A stretch of DNA of 64,000 nt from the NCBI RefSeq assembly GCF_002831585.1, contig NZ_CP025113.1:5595001-5659000 (forward strand), written 5' to 3'. The DNA comes from Bradyrhizobium sp. SK17 (lineage in GTDB: Bacteria; Pseudomonadota; Alphaproteobacteria; Rhizobiales; Xanthobacteraceae). Positions 47,128-58,159 of this stretch are shown in pieces. Positions within the stretch are counted from its first letter, which is position 1; each line of letters starts with the position of its first letter. The position numbers and the translations under genes were made by a program. Below the pieces are notes generated by a model. That model was not told where the DNA came from and did no database searches. It was given only the letters and a program-made list of their open reading frames with translations.

Positions 47128-49203
47128 TCACTCCGCTGCCGTCAGCATTCGGCCCGACGCCAGCCGCGAGCATTCTGCCATCACGGCAGAGGCCCGCGCG
47201 ATCGGGTTGGTCAGATAGAAGTCCTCGACGGTCGGCTTGAACGCCGCCTTGTCGACGCTGCCGCCCTTGCCGGCCAGCGCCTTGACCTGGTCGGCCGTGC
47301 CGGCCTCGATCTGGTCGAGCCGCATCAGATGCGGATAGGTCTTGAACATCGCCTGCCGCAGCGCCTGCAACGAGTCGAACGGCAGCTTCTTGCCGAGCAC
47401 GTCGGACAGCGCGCGGATGATCGCCCAGTCCTCGCGGGCCTCGCCCGGCGGGAACGCGGCACGGTTGGCGATCTGCGCCCGGCCCTCGGTGTTGACGTAG
47501 ATCCCGGACTTCTCGGTGTAGGCCGCGCCCGGCAGGATGACGTCGGCGCGGTGCGCGCCCTGGTCGCCATGGGTGCCGACGTAGACGACGAAGGTACCGT
47601 CCGGCACCTTGATCTCGTCGGCGCCGAGCAGGAACAGCACGTCGAGCGTGCCGAAGGTGGTCATCTGCGCGGTGGTCAGGCCGCCGGCCGAAGGCGAAAA
47701 GCCGATATCGAGCGCGCCGGCACGGGAGGCGGTGTCCTGCAAGACGGCAAAGCCGTTCCAGCCGTCCTTCAGCGCGCCGACATCGACCGCGAGCTTGGCG
47801 GCCTGCGCCAGCACCGCCGCGCCGTCATGCCTGGTGTAGGCACCGGGGCCGACCAGGATGATCGGGTGCTGCGCATTCTTCAGCACGTCGGCAAACGAGT
47901 GCTTGCCGGCCGCAAGATCAGCCAGCGTGTCGGTGCCTGCGCCGAGATAGTCGTGGTCGTAGGTGAAATCGGACTTCGCGCCGATCATGCCGACCTTGAG
48001 GCCGCCGGCGCGCCAGCGCTTGCGGATCCGCGCGTTCAGCACCGCGGCTTCCTTGCGCGGATGCGAGCCGATGATCAGGATGGCGTCGGCCTGATCGATG
48101 CCGGCGATGGTCGGGTTGAAGATGTAGGAGCCGCGGCCGGCCTTGGCGTCGAATGCGTCGCCGCCCTGCACCGCCAGATTGACCGAGCCGAACGCAGCCA
48201 GCAGCTCCTTCAGCGCGTACATTTCATCGACCGCGGCGAGATCGCCCGCGATCGCGCCGATCCGCTTGCCGTCGGTGCGGCCGGCCTTGGCGGCGATGGC
48301 GGCGAAAGCCTCCTGCCAGGTCGCCGGCCGGAGCTGGCCGTTCTCGCGCACATAGGGACGATCGAGCCGCTGGGTGCGCAGGCCGTCGACGATGTGGCGG
48401 GTCTTGTCGGAGATCCACTCCTCGTTCACGGCCTCGTTGATGCGCGGCAGGATGCGCATCACCTCGCGGCCGCGGGTGTCGACGCGGATCGCGGAGCCGA
48501 CGCCGTCCATGACGTCGACCGATTGGGTCTTGCCGAGCTCCCAGGGCCGCGCCGCGAACGCATAGGGCTTCGAGGTCAGCGCGCCCACCGGGCAGATGTC
48601 GACCAGGTTGCCCTGCAACTCCGAGCTCAGCGCGTGCTCGAGATAGGTGGTGATCTCCATGTCCTCGCCGCGGCCGGTCGCACCCATTTCCGGGGCGCCG
48701 CAGACTTCGGCGGAGAAGCGGACGCAGCGCGTACACTGGATGCAGCGGTTCATCGAGGTCTTGACCAGCGCGCCGAGATATTTGTCCTCGACCGCGCGCT
48801 TGTTCTCGGCGAACCGGCTGGTGTCGACGCCGTAGCCCATCGCCTGGTCCTGCAAATCGCACTCGCCGCCCTGGTCGCAGATCGGGCAGTCCAGCGGATG
48901 GTTGATCAGCAGGAACTCCATCACGCCTTCGCGCGCCTTCTTGACCATCGGCGAACGGGTCGAGATCTCCGGCGGCTCGCCCTTCGGTCCGGGACGGCAG
49001 TCGCGCACGGCCCAGGCGCAGCTCGCGACCGGCTTCGGGCCGCCCTTCACCTCGACCAGGCACATCCGGCAATTGCCGGCGATCGACAACCGCTCGTGAT
49101 AGCAGAAGCGTGGAATCTCGGCGCCGGCCGCCTCGCACGCCTGCAACAGCGTGTACTCCGGCGGCACATCGATCTCTTTGCCATCGACGATGATCTTGCT
49201 CAT
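47128..49203 (-). CDS. nuoG: NADH dehydrogenase I subunit G
   Basis: Largest peripheral subunit. 691 residues: N-terminal [2Fe-2S] domain ('[20 protein letters not shown]'), the His/Cys cluster region ('[20 protein letters not shown]') and '[20 protein letters not shown]', followed by a molybdopterin-oxidoreductase-like domain without a cofactor. A typical alphaproteobacterial length. It starts just after an extra small membrane gene that separates it from nuoF. Confidence 0.96.
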   Translation of the reverse strand: MSKIIVDGKEIDVPPEYTLLQACEAAGAEIPRFCYHERLSIAGNCRMCLVEVKGGPKPVASCAWAVRDCRPGPKGEPPEISTRSPMVKKAREGVMEFLLINHPLDCPICDQGGECDLQDQAMGYGVDTSRFAENKRAVEDKYLGALVKTSMNRCIQCTRCVRFSAEVCGAPEMGATGRGEDMEITTYLEHALSSELQGNLVDICPVGALTSKPYAFAARPWELGKTQSVDVMDGVGSAIRVDTRGREVMRILPRINEAVNEEWISDKTRHIVDGLRTQRLDRPYVRENGQLRPATWQEAFAAIAAKAGRTDGKRIGAIAGDLAAVDEMYALKELLAAFGSVNLAVQGGDAFDAKAGRGSYIFNPTIAGIDQADAILIIGSHPRKEAAVLNARIRKRWRAGGLKVGMIGAKSDFTYDHDYLGAGTDTLADLAAGKHSFADVLKNAQHPIILVGPGAYTRHDGAAVLAQAAKLAVDVGALKDGWNGFAVLQDTASRAGALDIGFSPSAGGLTTAQMTTFGTLDVLFLLGADEIKVPDGTFVVYVGTHGDQGAHRADVILPGAAYTEKSGIYVNTEGRAQIANRAAFPPGEAREDWAIIRALSDVLGKKLPFDSLQALRQAMFKTYPHLMRLDQIEAGTADQVKALAGKGGSVDKAAFKPTVEDFYLTNPIARASAVMAECSRLASGRMLTAAE

Positions 49204-49207
49204 GTCT

Positions 49208-49704
49208 TCAAGTCTTTCCCAGCTTGCAGTCGGGCGGCGCGACGCTGGCGGTTTTCATTGATGTCTTCACCCATTGCTGGGTGTCGGTGCTGTAGGTCGA
49301 GAGATAGCCCGGCTCGGCCCGGCTCTTGGCGCACAGGAACGGCAGATGCGGCTTCAGGTCGTAGTCGCACGAGGCCTGCCATTCCTGCTTGTTCTCGAAG
49401 GCGGAGATCGCCTCCTCGCAAGCATAGAGGAAATAGGCCACGAAACTCTCATACTGCACCCGCTCCTCGCGGCTGCCGGCCTGGATCGCATCATAGTCCG
49501 GCTGCGCGAATTTCGGATTGTTGAATGCGAGCTCGGTGTAACCCAGAAACGCGGTGCGCGCCGCGGAGGCGCGGTTCGTCGAGCGGATTTCGTTGATCTG
49601 CACCAGGATGGCAACAAAGCCGAGCAGCGCCACGAGCGCCTGCGCCATCTGCGCAAGCGTCCCGTACTTCTGCCACCATGCGGCCTGTTGCATCATCGCA
49701 GTCA

Positions 49705-49705
<1 letters not shown>
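49208..49705 (-). CDS. Hypothetical membrane-anchored protein between nuoF and nuoG
   Basis: 165 residues. One N-terminal membrane helix ('LAQMAQALVALLGFVAILVQ') is followed by a soluble part with 'SAARTAFLGYTELAFNNPKF', 'FVAYFLYACEEAISAFENKQ' and cysteines in 'ASCDYDLKPHLPFLCAKSR'. No family I can name. It overlaps nuoF by 1 nt (TAATG) and ends 5 bp before nuoG, so it is part of the operon and may be an accessory or assembly factor of complex I. Confidence 0.75.
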
Positions 49706-51030
<1,325 letters not shown>

Positions 51031-51049
51031 AACAAAAACTTTCCGAACA

Positions 51050-51262
51050 TCACCGATTGGCTTGTGAGTAAGCGAGCCCGGCGGCGCAGCCGCCGAACAC
51101 GATGGCCCACAACAGGCTGGATTCCAGCGTGGCGCTGAGGCCGTAACGTTGCAGCAGGAACATGAAGCCGGCCGCGACAGCGGTATGCAGCGCGATCTTG
51201 CGCCAGGCCATCATCGAAGCCGCCCTCCCGATCCCCATTGCCTGCACCTGAAAGCACCCCAT
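51050..51262 (-). CDS. Small membrane protein between nuoE and nuoF
   Basis: 70 residues at most, with two hydrophobic stretches ('[20 protein letters not shown]' and '[19 protein letters not shown]'). The ATG at 51262 overlaps the nuoE stop by one base (TGATG); 51238 (MGIGRAAS) is an alternative. No family recognised. Its position inside the operon points to a role with complex I. Confidence 0.65.
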   Translation of the reverse strand: MGCFQVQAMGIGRAASMMAWRKIALHTAVAAGFMFLLQRYGLSATLESSLLWAIVFGGCAAGLAYSQANR

Positions 51263-51873
51263 CAGGTGGTTTCCTTCAGCGTCGTCGGCCCGCCCGCGGG
51301 CGCCGAGAACTGACGGTCGATCTGCGGACCCGGCTTCGGCGGATTGCCGGCGGCAAAGCCGTCGAGCACCTTGCCGAAGCTTTCCTTGGTCAGGTCCTCA
51401 TAGGTGTCCTTCCAGATCAGCACCATCGGCGCATTCACGCAGGCGCCGAGACACTCGACCTCTTCCCAGGAGAAGTTGCCGTCCTTCGACAACTGGAAGG
51501 GATCGTGATGGATGCGATGCTGGCAGACCTCGATCAGGTCGGCGGCGCCGCGCAGCCGGCACGGCGTGGTGCCGCAAACCTGGACGTGGGCCTTCTTGCC
51601 GACCGGCGAGAGCTGGAACATGGTGTAGAAGGTCGCGATCTCCAGCATCCGGATATGCGGCATCTCGAGCAGGTCGGCGACGGCGCGGATCGCGGCTTCC
51701 GACACCCAGCCGTCATGTTGCTCCTGCACGCGCCACAGGATCGCGATCGCCGCCGAAGCCTGGCGGCCCGGCGGGTACTTCTCGATCTGCTTCTTGGCCC
51801 AGGCCAGGTTCTCGTCCGTGAACGTGAAGCTCGCGGGCTGCAATTCCTTCGGGGCAAGGCGGCGGACGGACAT
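51262..51873 (-). CDS. nuoE: NADH dehydrogenase I subunit E
   Basis: Thioredoxin-like subunit with the N1a [2Fe-2S] cluster; ligands Cys100, Cys105, Cys141 and Cys145 are all present ('[11 protein letters not shown]', '[11 protein letters not shown]'). 203 residues, with a Pro/Gly-rich tail. It starts 43 bp after nuoD. Confidence 0.97.
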   Translation of the reverse strand: MSVRRLAPKELQPASFTFTDENLAWAKKQIEKYPPGRQASAAIAILWRVQEQHDGWVSEAAIRAVADLLEMPHIRMLEIATFYTMFQLSPVGKKAHVQVCGTTPCRLRGAADLIEVCQHRIHHDPFQLSKDGNFSWEEVECLGACVNAPMVLIWKDTYEDLTKESFGKVLDGFAAGNPPKPGPQIDRQFSAPAGGPTTLKETT

Positions 51874-51916
51874 CGTTCAAACTCTCAATTAGCGCGCGGT
51901 GCGGATGCGGACATCA

Positions 51917-53113
51917 TCACCGGTCGACCTCGCCGAACACGATGTCCAGCGAGCCAAGGATGGCGGAAACGTCGGCCAAGAGATGGCCCTTGCAGATGTG
52001 ATCCATCGCCTGGAGATGGGCGAAGCCCGGCGCGCGGATCTTGCACTTGTAGGGCTTGTTGGTGCCGTCGGCGACCAGATAGACGCCGAACTCGCCCTTC
52101 GGCGCCTCGACCGCGGCATAGACCTCGCCGGCCGGCACGTGGACGCCTTCGGTGTAGAGCTTGAAGTGATGGATCAGCGCTTCCATCGAGCGCTTCATCT
52201 CGCCGCGGCGCGGCGGCGCGATCTTGTTGTCCTCGACCACGACCGGGCCCTGCCCGTCGGCTGCTTTGAGTTTCTGCACGCACTGCTTCATGATGCGCAC
52301 CGACTGGCGCATCTCTTCCATGCGGATCAGATAGCGGTCGTAACAGTCGCCGTTCTTGCCGATCGGAATGTCGAAATCCATCTCGGCGTAGCACTCATAG
52401 GGCTGCGACTTGCGCAGGTCCCAGGCCGCGCCGGAGCCGCGCACCATCACGCCGGAGAAGCCCCATTCCCAGGCCTCCTTCAACGGCACGATGCCGATAT
52501 CGACGTTGCGCTGCTTGAAGATGCGGTTGCCGGTCAGCAGCCGATCGAGGTCGTCGACCACCTTGAGGAACGGATCGCACCACGCCTCGATGTCGTCGAT
52601 CAGCTTCGGCGGCAGGTCCTGGTGCACGCCGCCGACGCGGAAGAACGCCGCGTGCATGCGCGAGCCCGAGGCGCGCTCGTAGAACACCATCAGCTTCTCG
52701 CGCTCTTCGAAGCCCCACAGCGGCGGGGTCAGCGCGCCGACGTCCATCGCCTGCGTGGTGACGTTGAGCAGATGGGAGAGGATGCGGCCGATCTCGCAAT
52801 ACAGTACGCGGATCAACTGGCCGCGGCGCGGCACCGTGATGCCGAGCAGCTTTTCCGCCGCGAGGCAGAATGCATGCTCCTGGTTCATCGGCGCGACGTA
52901 GTCGAGCCGGTCGAAATAGGGAATCGCCTGGAGATAGGTCTTGTGCTCGATCAGCTTCTCGGTGCCGCGGTGCAGCAGGCCGATATGCGGATCGACGCGC
53001 TCGACGACTTCGCCGTCCAATTCGAGCACCAAACGCAGCACGCCGTGCGCGGCCGGATGCTGCGGACCGAAATTGATCGTGAAGTTGCGCAGATTTTGCG
53101 GCTGTTCATTCAT
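51917..53113 (-). CDS. nuoD: NADH dehydrogenase I subunit D
   Basis: Quinone-site subunit related to hydrogenase large subunits. 398 residues; '[20 protein letters not shown]' holds the conserved quinone-loop His, with '[20 protein letters not shown]' and the C-terminal 'DIVFGEVDR'. Its ATG lies in a 4-nt overlap with the nuoC stop. Confidence 0.97.
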   Translation of the reverse strand: MNEQPQNLRNFTINFGPQHPAAHGVLRLVLELDGEVVERVDPHIGLLHRGTEKLIEHKTYLQAIPYFDRLDYVAPMNQEHAFCLAAEKLLGITVPRRGQLIRVLYCEIGRILSHLLNVTTQAMDVGALTPPLWGFEEREKLMVFYERASGSRMHAAFFRVGGVHQDLPPKLIDDIEAWCDPFLKVVDDLDRLLTGNRIFKQRNVDIGIVPLKEAWEWGFSGVMVRGSGAAWDLRKSQPYECYAEMDFDIPIGKNGDCYDRYLIRMEEMRQSVRIMKQCVQKLKAADGQGPVVVEDNKIAPPRRGEMKRSMEALIHHFKLYTEGVHVPAGEVYAAVEAPKGEFGVYLVADGTNKPYKCKIRAPGFAHLQAMDHICKGHLLADVSAILGSLDIVFGEVDR

Positions 53114-53727
53114 GGCTTCGGCTCCGCCTTGGCCTTCTCGTCACCGGGAAGCGGATAGTCCGCGCCTTCCCAGGGCGAAAGGAAATCGAACTTGCGGAAT
53201 TCCTGGTTGAGCCGGACCGGCTCGTACAGCACCCGCTTCTCCTGGTCGTCGTAGCGAACCTCGACGAAGCCGGTCAGCGGGAAATCCTTGCGCAGCGGAT
53301 GGCCGTCGAAGCCGTAATCCGTCAGCAGGCGGCGCATGTCGGGATGGCCGGTGAAGATCACGCCGTAGAGATCGTAGGTCTCGCGTTCGAACCAGTCGGC
53401 ACCCGGGAACACGCCGATGATCGACGGCACCTGCGTGGTCTCGTCGGCCTGTCCGCGCAGCCGGATGCGCGCGTTCAGTGTCGGCGACAGCAGGTGGTAG
53501 ACGACGTCGAAGCGCTTCTCGCGGCTCGGGTGATCGACCGCGGTCGCATCGGTGAAGTTGACGAAGCGGCAATTGGGATCGTCACGCAAAAACGTCACGA
53601 CGTCCACGATTCTGCCAATCTCGACATCGATAGTGAGTTGATTGAACGCGACCGAGTGCGAAGTGGCCGCGCCCGGAAGCGCGCTCACGATCGTCTGCCC
53701 AAGGGCGTCGAGCTTGCCGTCGTCCAT
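53110..53727 (-). CDS. nuoC: NADH dehydrogenase I subunit C
   Basis: 205 residues from the ATG at 53727 ([17 protein letters not shown]). '[20 protein letters not shown]' and '[20 protein letters not shown]' are the 30-kDa-subunit signature. It is not fused to NuoD. Frame open to 53865 overlaps nuoB and is ignored. Confidence 0.96.
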   Translation of the reverse strand: MDDGKLDALGQTIVSALPGAATSHSVAFNQLTIDVEIGRIVDVVTFLRDDPNCRFVNFTDATAVDHPSREKRFDVVYHLLSPTLNARIRLRGQADETTQVPSIIGVFPGADWFERETYDLYGVIFTGHPDMRRLLTDYGFDGHPLRKDFPLTGFVEVRYDDQEKRVLYEPVRLNQEFRKFDFLSPWEGADYPLPGDEKAKAEPKP

Positions 53728-53737
53728 GCCTGAAACC

Positions 53738-54343
53738 TTAGCGTTCGATGGTGCCGATACGGCGGATCTTCTTCTGCAACAGCAGCACGCCGTAAAGCAG
53801 CGCTTCCGCCGTGGGCGGGCAGCCCGGCACGTAGATGTCGATCGGCACGATGCGGTCGCAGCCACGCACCACCGAGTAGGAGTAGTGGTAGTAGCCGCCG
53901 CCGTTGGCGCAGGAGCCCATCGAGATGACGTAGCGCGGCTCCGGCATCTGGTCGTAGACCTTGCGCAGCGCCGGCGCCATCTTGTTGGTCAGCGTGCCCG
54001 CGACGATCATCACGTCGGACTGCCGCGGCGAGGCACGTGGCGCGAAGCCGAAGCGCTCGACGTCGTAGCGCGGCATCGAGACCTGCATCATCTCGACCGC
54101 ACAGCAGGCGAGACCGAAGGTCATCCACATCAGCGAGCCGGTGCGCGCCCAGGTGATCAGGTCATCGGCCGCGGCGACGAAGAAGCCCTTGTCGGACAGC
54201 TCGTGATTGACCTCGAGGAAAAACGGATCATTGGCGCCGACCGGCCTGCCGGTTGACGGATCGAGAATGCCCTTCGGAGCCATCGCGATATCAGGTTTGG
54301 CGATCGCCGGCTGCGAGGTTGCGGCGGTGGGGCTCAATCCCAT
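53738..54343 (-). CDS. nuoB: NADH dehydrogenase I subunit B
   Basis: Carries the N2 [4Fe-4S] cluster next to quinone; ligands Cys80, Cys81, Cys145 and Cys175 are present ('[10 protein letters not shown]', '[10 protein letters not shown]', '[12 protein letters not shown]'). 201 residues from an ATG at 54343 ([10 protein letters not shown]), inside the last codons of nuoA; an ATG at 54364 is possible. An N-terminal Pro/Ala-rich extension of about 40 residues precedes the conserved part. Confidence 0.95.
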   Translation of the reverse strand: MGLSPTAATSQPAIAKPDIAMAPKGILDPSTGRPVGANDPFFLEVNHELSDKGFFVAAADDLITWARTGSLMWMTFGLACCAVEMMQVSMPRYDVERFGFAPRASPRQSDVMIVAGTLTNKMAPALRKVYDQMPEPRYVISMGSCANGGGYYHYSYSVVRGCDRIVPIDIYVPGCPPTAEALLYGVLLLQKKIRRIGTIER

Positions 54344-54699
54344 TCGAGCGCGCCTTTCTTCCATTCATATGCGAATCCGACCGTCAGCACGGCCAGGAAA
54401 ACCATCATCGACCAGAAGCCGGTGGCGCCGAGCTTGCCGAACGCCACGGCCCACGGGAACAGGAACGCCACTTCGAGATCGAAGATGATGAAGAGGATCG
54501 CCACCAGATAGAAGCGGACGTCGAACTTCATGCGGGCGTCGTCAAAAGCGTTGAATCCGCATTCATAGGCGGACAGCTTTTCCGGGTCCGGCGATTGGAA
54601 CGCGACCAGGAACGGCGCGATCAGGAGCGCCAGCCCGATCAGGCTCGCCACTCCGATAAAGACCACAAGTGGGAGGTAATTCTGCAGGATGCCGGTCAT
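54334..54699 (-). CDS. nuoA: NADH dehydrogenase I subunit A
   Basis: First gene of the nuo operon. 121 residues, three membrane helices; '[20 protein letters not shown]' and '[20 protein letters not shown]' are the family signature. The ATG at 54699 was chosen because the upstream extension is not conserved-looking. Confidence 0.96.
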   Translation of the reverse strand: MTGILQNYLPLVVFIGVASLIGLALLIAPFLVAFQSPDPEKLSAYECGFNAFDDARMKFDVRFYLVAILFIIFDLEVAFLFPWAVAFGKLGATGFWSMMVFLAVLTVGFAYEWKKGALEWD

Positions 54700-54913
54700 C
54701 GGCGAGGCCTTCTTGCTGCGGTTTCGGACGTGCCGCAGATTCGTTGATTGGAATTGTTCTTGAGGCTTTAGCGCAGCGCAACAGGGGGCGCAAGACAAGC
54801 TATTTTGACGCTTTTACGGTCCCTTCCCGCGGCTCTTGGCCTCGTCGGGCGGATGCACGTGCCTCAATGGCCAACGCAGCGGCGGCCATCCGGTGCCCTG
54901 CGCTCTCCCCATA
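54700..54913. other. Upstream region of the nuo operon
   Basis: 214 bases between nuoA and the MarR gene stop. It should hold the nuo promoter; I could not single out a convincing -35/-10 pair or operator. Confidence 0.4.
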
Positions 54914-55429
54914 TCAGCCCAGCTCCCGCTCGGCAGCGAGCATCTCGGCCGCGGTCAGGGTGAGGCGGTCAATATGTCCAAGCAGCAGTTCGAGATCCTG
55001 TGGACCGAGCTGTTCCAGCAGACGCCGGTTTCGCTCCTGCGCGCCGGCCACAATGGCGTCATGGGCGGCGAGCCCGGCCTTGGTGAGGGAGACAAGTGTT
55101 TCCCGATTGTCACGCGGATTGGCCGCCTTCGCTACCAGCTTGCGCGCCACCAGCTCGGCGAGCGCCCGGCTGATCTGCCCCTTGTCCATGCCGACGGCTT
55201 CGGCCAGCCGCACCACGCTCATCGGCGGCCGGCGGCCGAGCGAGGCGACCAGGCCGAACTCGACGGAAGACAGGCCGGTCAGCCGCTTGTAGCGCAGCAG
55301 CGCCCCTCGCCTGAGCAGATTCGCCAGCACCATCAGCCGCGAGGACATCATCGCGGTGATCGGCGCGAGTTCGGCATCGACCACCGCCTCCGGCGGCAGC
55401 ACCCTCTCGGTCCTGAGCTTCTCGGTCAT
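54914..55429 (-). CDS. MarR family transcriptional regulator
   Basis: 171 residues from the ATG at 55429 (GAGG upstream); a TTG at 55435 is in frame. The winged helix is visible: 'GLSSVEFGLVASLGRRPPMS', 'VVRLAEAVGMDKGQISRALA' (recognition helix) and 'NPRDNRETLVSLTKAG' (wing). It is divergent from a Rieske oxygenase gene, and the 130 bp between them hold two palindromes, so it probably represses both. The ligand is presumably the substrate of the oxygenase. Confidence 0.9.
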   Translation of the reverse strand: MTEKLRTERVLPPEAVVDAELAPITAMMSSRLMVLANLLRRGALLRYKRLTGLSSVEFGLVASLGRRPPMSVVRLAEAVGMDKGQISRALAELVARKLVAKAANPRDNRETLVSLTKAGLAAHDAIVAGAQERNRRLLEQLGPQDLELLLGHIDRLTLTAAEMLAAERELG

Positions 55430-55473
55430 TGCCAACCTCTGCCAACAAAGCCTGCCGCTGCCAAGCTAATCGA

Positions 55474-55496
55474 GATCGTTGACAGTGTCATCGATC
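55474..55496. promoter_or_regulatory. Candidate MarR operator O1
   Basis: A 23-bp near-perfect palindrome centred on G55485: arms GATCG-T-TGACA and TGTCA-T-CGATC, with only the T/T pair unmatched. It contains ATCGTTGAC, shared with O2 and offset from it by 23 bp. Confidence 0.65.
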
Positions 55497-55498
55497 TA

Positions 55499-55517
55499 TC
55501 GTTGACTTGGTCAACGA
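55499..55517. promoter_or_regulatory. Candidate MarR operator O2
   Basis: Perfect palindrome TCGTTGACTTGGTCAACGA (8-3-8), 43 bp upstream of the oxygenase ATG. Together with O1 it forms a double site about two helical turns apart. Confidence 0.7.
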
Positions 55518-55559
55518 CAACGCAGCCGCGGGCGACTGACCGGCGGCCGGAGGAGATAC

Positions 55560-56750
55560 ATGACGATCACCCAGCGGGACCGCGATCTCGGCACGGCCTA
55601 TGCGATGAAGCCGTCCACCACCCGGACAGAGCTCACCTCGGTGGTCCGCGGCACGCCGATGGGCGAGCTGTTGCGGCGCTATTGGCACCCGGTCGGGCTC
55701 GCCGGCGACGCCACCGATATCCCCAGAAAAGTCCGCGCGCTCGGCGAAGACCTGATCCTCTTTCGCGACCGGCACGGCCGGATCGGCCTGCTGCACGCCC
55801 GGTGCTGCCATCGCGGCACCACACTCTATTACGGCAAGGTCGAGGAGGACGGCATCCGCTGCTGCTACCACGGCTGGAAGTTCGACACCGAAGGCCGCTG
55901 CCTCGAGCAACCCTGCGAGCCCGAAGGCGGACTGTTCAAGGACAAGGTGCGCCAGCCCTGGTATCCGGTGCAGGAACGCTACGGCCTGATCTTCGCCTAT
56001 ATGGGTCCGGCCGATAGAAAGCCGGTGCTCCCCCGCTACGAGTGCCTGGAGACGATGGACGACGGCGAGTTCGTCGAGGCCGACGATTCCTCGATCGGCG
56101 GTGGCGGTCCGGCCGTGATCCCCTGCAACTGGCTACAGCATTTCGAGAACGTCGCCGACCCCTATCACGTGCCGGTGCTGCACGGCTCGTTCTCCGGCCC
56201 GCAATTCACCAACATGATGGCCTCGATGCCCGAGGTGAAGTTCGAGATGACGCCGCGCGGCGTCGCGGTGCGCTCGATCCGCCGGCAGGACGACGGCAAG
56301 GTGTTCTACCGCGTCACCGAGGCCGCCCTGCCCACACTCCGCGTCGTGCCCAATCCGCGGGTCGCGCAGTTCGCCCGCGTCGAATCGATCGGTTGGACCC
56401 TCCCGATCGACGACACCTCGTTCCGCATCTATGTCGCCGGCCGGGTCAAGAATGCTGGCGACATCGGCCGCATGCGCTCGAAGTTCAACGGCAAGTTCTG
56501 GTGGGACATGACCGAGCAAGAGCACCAGCAATTCCCCGGCGACTATGAGGCCCAGGTCGGCCAGGGTCCGGTGACTGTTCATTCCGAGGAGCATTTCGGC
56601 CAGAGCGACCGCGGCATCCTGATGATCCGCCGGATGCTCGCCGACCAGCTCGAGGCCATGGCTGCCGGCCGCGACCCGATCGGCGTGTCGTTCGATGCCG
56701 ATGCCGGCCAGGTCGAATTCGAAGCGGGGAATTACATCCGCGAGGCGTAA
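55560..56750 (+). CDS. Rieske non-haem iron oxygenase, large subunit
   Basis: 396 residues. The Rieske [2Fe-2S] ligands are Cys82-x-His84 ('HARCCHRGTTLYYG') and Cys101-x2-His104 ('IRCCYHGWKFD'). The catalytic iron site has 'ENVADPYHVPVLHGSF' with Asp200, His203 and His208. The phthalate 4,5-dioxygenase-like group of aromatic ring-hydroxylating enzymes fits best; the substrate is unknown. No ferredoxin or reductase gene is adjacent, so electron donors must come from elsewhere. A strong RBS (GGAGGAG) precedes the ATG. It probably shares a transcript with the MFS gene 50 bp downstream, under MarR control. Confidence 0.92.
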   Translation: MTITQRDRDLGTAYAMKPSTTRTELTSVVRGTPMGELLRRYWHPVGLAGDATDIPRKVRALGEDLILFRDRHGRIGLLHARCCHRGTTLYYGKVEEDGIRCCYHGWKFDTEGRCLEQPCEPEGGLFKDKVRQPWYPVQERYGLIFAYMGPADRKPVLPRYECLETMDDGEFVEADDSSIGGGGPAVIPCNWLQHFENVADPYHVPVLHGSFSGPQFTNMMASMPEVKFEMTPRGVAVRSIRRQDDGKVFYRVTEAALPTLRVVPNPRVAQFARVESIGWTLPIDDTSFRIYVAGRVKNAGDIGRMRSKFNGKFWWDMTEQEHQQFPGDYEAQVGQGPVTVHSEEHFGQSDRGILMIRRMLADQLEAMAAGRDPIGVSFDADAGQVEFEAGNYIREA

Positions 56751-56800
56751 GGCGCTCGCACGCGGGCCGGCAAGAAAAGACAAATCCGGGGGAGGAAGTC

Positions 56801-58093
56801 ATGGTCGATGTCGCACCGCAGGCGGCGGCACCAACGCAAGCCGCGGCAACGCCTTCCACGCGCCGCTACTACGTGCTCGCGCTGCTCACCATCATCTACG
56901 CCCTCAATTTCCTCGACCGCACCATCTTCAACGTGCTGATCGAGCCGATCAAGAAGGAGTTCGCACTCAGCGACACCACGATGGGCCTGCTCGCCGGGTT
57001 CGGCTTCGTGCTGTTCTACTCGCTGCTCGGCATTCCCATCGCGCGGATGGCCGACCGCCTCAACCGCCGCAACATCGTGGCCCTCGCCTTCGCGTTCTGG
57101 AGTGCGATGACCTATCTCTGCGGCCTCGCCTCCAGCGTCACGACGCTGGCGCTGGCGCGGATCGGCGTCGGCATCGGGGAATCCGCGGGCACGCCGGCGT
57201 CGCAATCGATGATCGCCGATCTGTTCGACAAGAACGAGCGGCCGCGCGCGCTCGGCATCTACGCGATCGGCACCTATCTCGGCGTCTTCCTCGGCTATTT
57301 CATCGGCGGCTACGTCAACCAGCACTATGGCTGGCGGATGGCCTTCTTCACCGCCGGCCTGCCCGGCATCGCGCTTGCCGCCGTGCTGTGGCTGACGATA
57401 TCAGAACCGAAACGCGGCGCGATGGCCGAGACCTTCAAGGCCGAGCCGATCGGGCCGACATTGCGCTTCCTGATCTCGCAGCCGAGCTTCGTGATCGTGC
57501 TGGTCGGGTTTTGCCTGACGACCTACACCAACTACGCAACGGCGGTGTGGATCCCGCCGTTCCTGGCGCGCATCCATCATCTCACGAGCGCCGAGATCGG
57601 CACCTATGCCGGCACCTTCAAAGGGCTCGCCGGCATGGCGGGCACGCTGATCGGCGGCCTCGTGGTGGCGCAGATCGGCCGTCGCGACGACCGCTGGAAG
57701 CTATGGGCGCCGGCGATCATGTCCGGCCTCGCCGGCCCGGTGTTCGCGCTGTGCATGCTGACGCCAAGCTTCACGCTGATGGTCGCAACGCTGGCGCTGA
57801 CCTCGTTCATGGTCGGCTTCCATCTCGGCCCGATCTTTGCGATCGCTCAGACGGTGGCTAAACCCAGCATGCGCGCGCTGGCCTCCGCGCTCGTGCTGCT
57901 CACCGCCACCTGCTTCGGCCAGGGTGTCGGCCCGCTCGCCGTCGGCATGATCAACGACGCCCTGAAGGGGATCTATGGCGTCGATGCAGTCCGCTACTCG
58001 CTGCTGTCGGCGGCGGTGACGACGACGCTCGGCGCGCTGCTGTTCGTCTGGGCAGCGCGCTGGATCCGTGCCGATATCGCGCGCGCCAGTTAG
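56801..58093 (+). CDS. MFS transporter, probably for the oxygenase substrate
   Basis: 430 residues with 12 predicted membrane helices; the loop 2-3 motif 'GIPIARMADRLNRRNIVALA' and 'GVGIGESAGTPASQSMIADL' are typical of the major facilitator superfamily sugar-phosphate/anion-like group. GGGGAGGAAG precedes the ATG. It follows the Rieske oxygenase on the same strand, suggesting uptake of the aromatic substrate; this is inferred. Confidence 0.9.
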   Translation: MVDVAPQAAAPTQAAATPSTRRYYVLALLTIIYALNFLDRTIFNVLIEPIKKEFALSDTTMGLLAGFGFVLFYSLLGIPIARMADRLNRRNIVALAFAFWSAMTYLCGLASSVTTLALARIGVGIGESAGTPASQSMIADLFDKNERPRALGIYAIGTYLGVFLGYFIGGYVNQHYGWRMAFFTAGLPGIALAAVLWLTISEPKRGAMAETFKAEPIGPTLRFLISQPSFVIVLVGFCLTTYTNYATAVWIPPFLARIHHLTSAEIGTYAGTFKGLAGMAGTLIGGLVVAQIGRRDDRWKLWAPAIMSGLAGPVFALCMLTPSFTLMVATLALTSFMVGFHLGPIFAIAQTVAKPSMRALASALVLLTATCFGQGVGPLAVGMINDALKGIYGVDAVRYSLLSAAVTTTLGALLFVWAARWIRADIARAS

Positions 58094-58094
58094 A

Positions 58095-58138
58095 GCATGA
58101 TCCGGAAAAGTGGGAGCCGGTTTTCCGAAGAGATCATG
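58095..58138. repeat. Palindromic GCATGATCC/CCGGAAAA repeat, copy 4
   Basis: GAGCATGATCCGGAAAAGTG ... GGTTTTCCGAAGAGATCATG. This is the best-preserved copy, between the convergent MFS and hydrolase genes. Confidence 0.88.
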
Positions 58139-58159
58139 ATGCGCATCGCATCATGATCT
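58131..58159. terminator. Perfect 29-bp palindrome between convergent genes
   Basis: 13-bp arms AGATCATGATGCG / CGCATCATGATCT around CAT, overlapping the end of repeat copy 4 and the hydrolase stop codon. It is a possible bidirectional terminator; no long T-run follows. Confidence 0.6.

Noticed and set aside
51238..52164. Plus-strand frames opposite nuoE/nuoD
   Set aside because: Antisense to conserved complex I genes with all Fe-S ligands in place.
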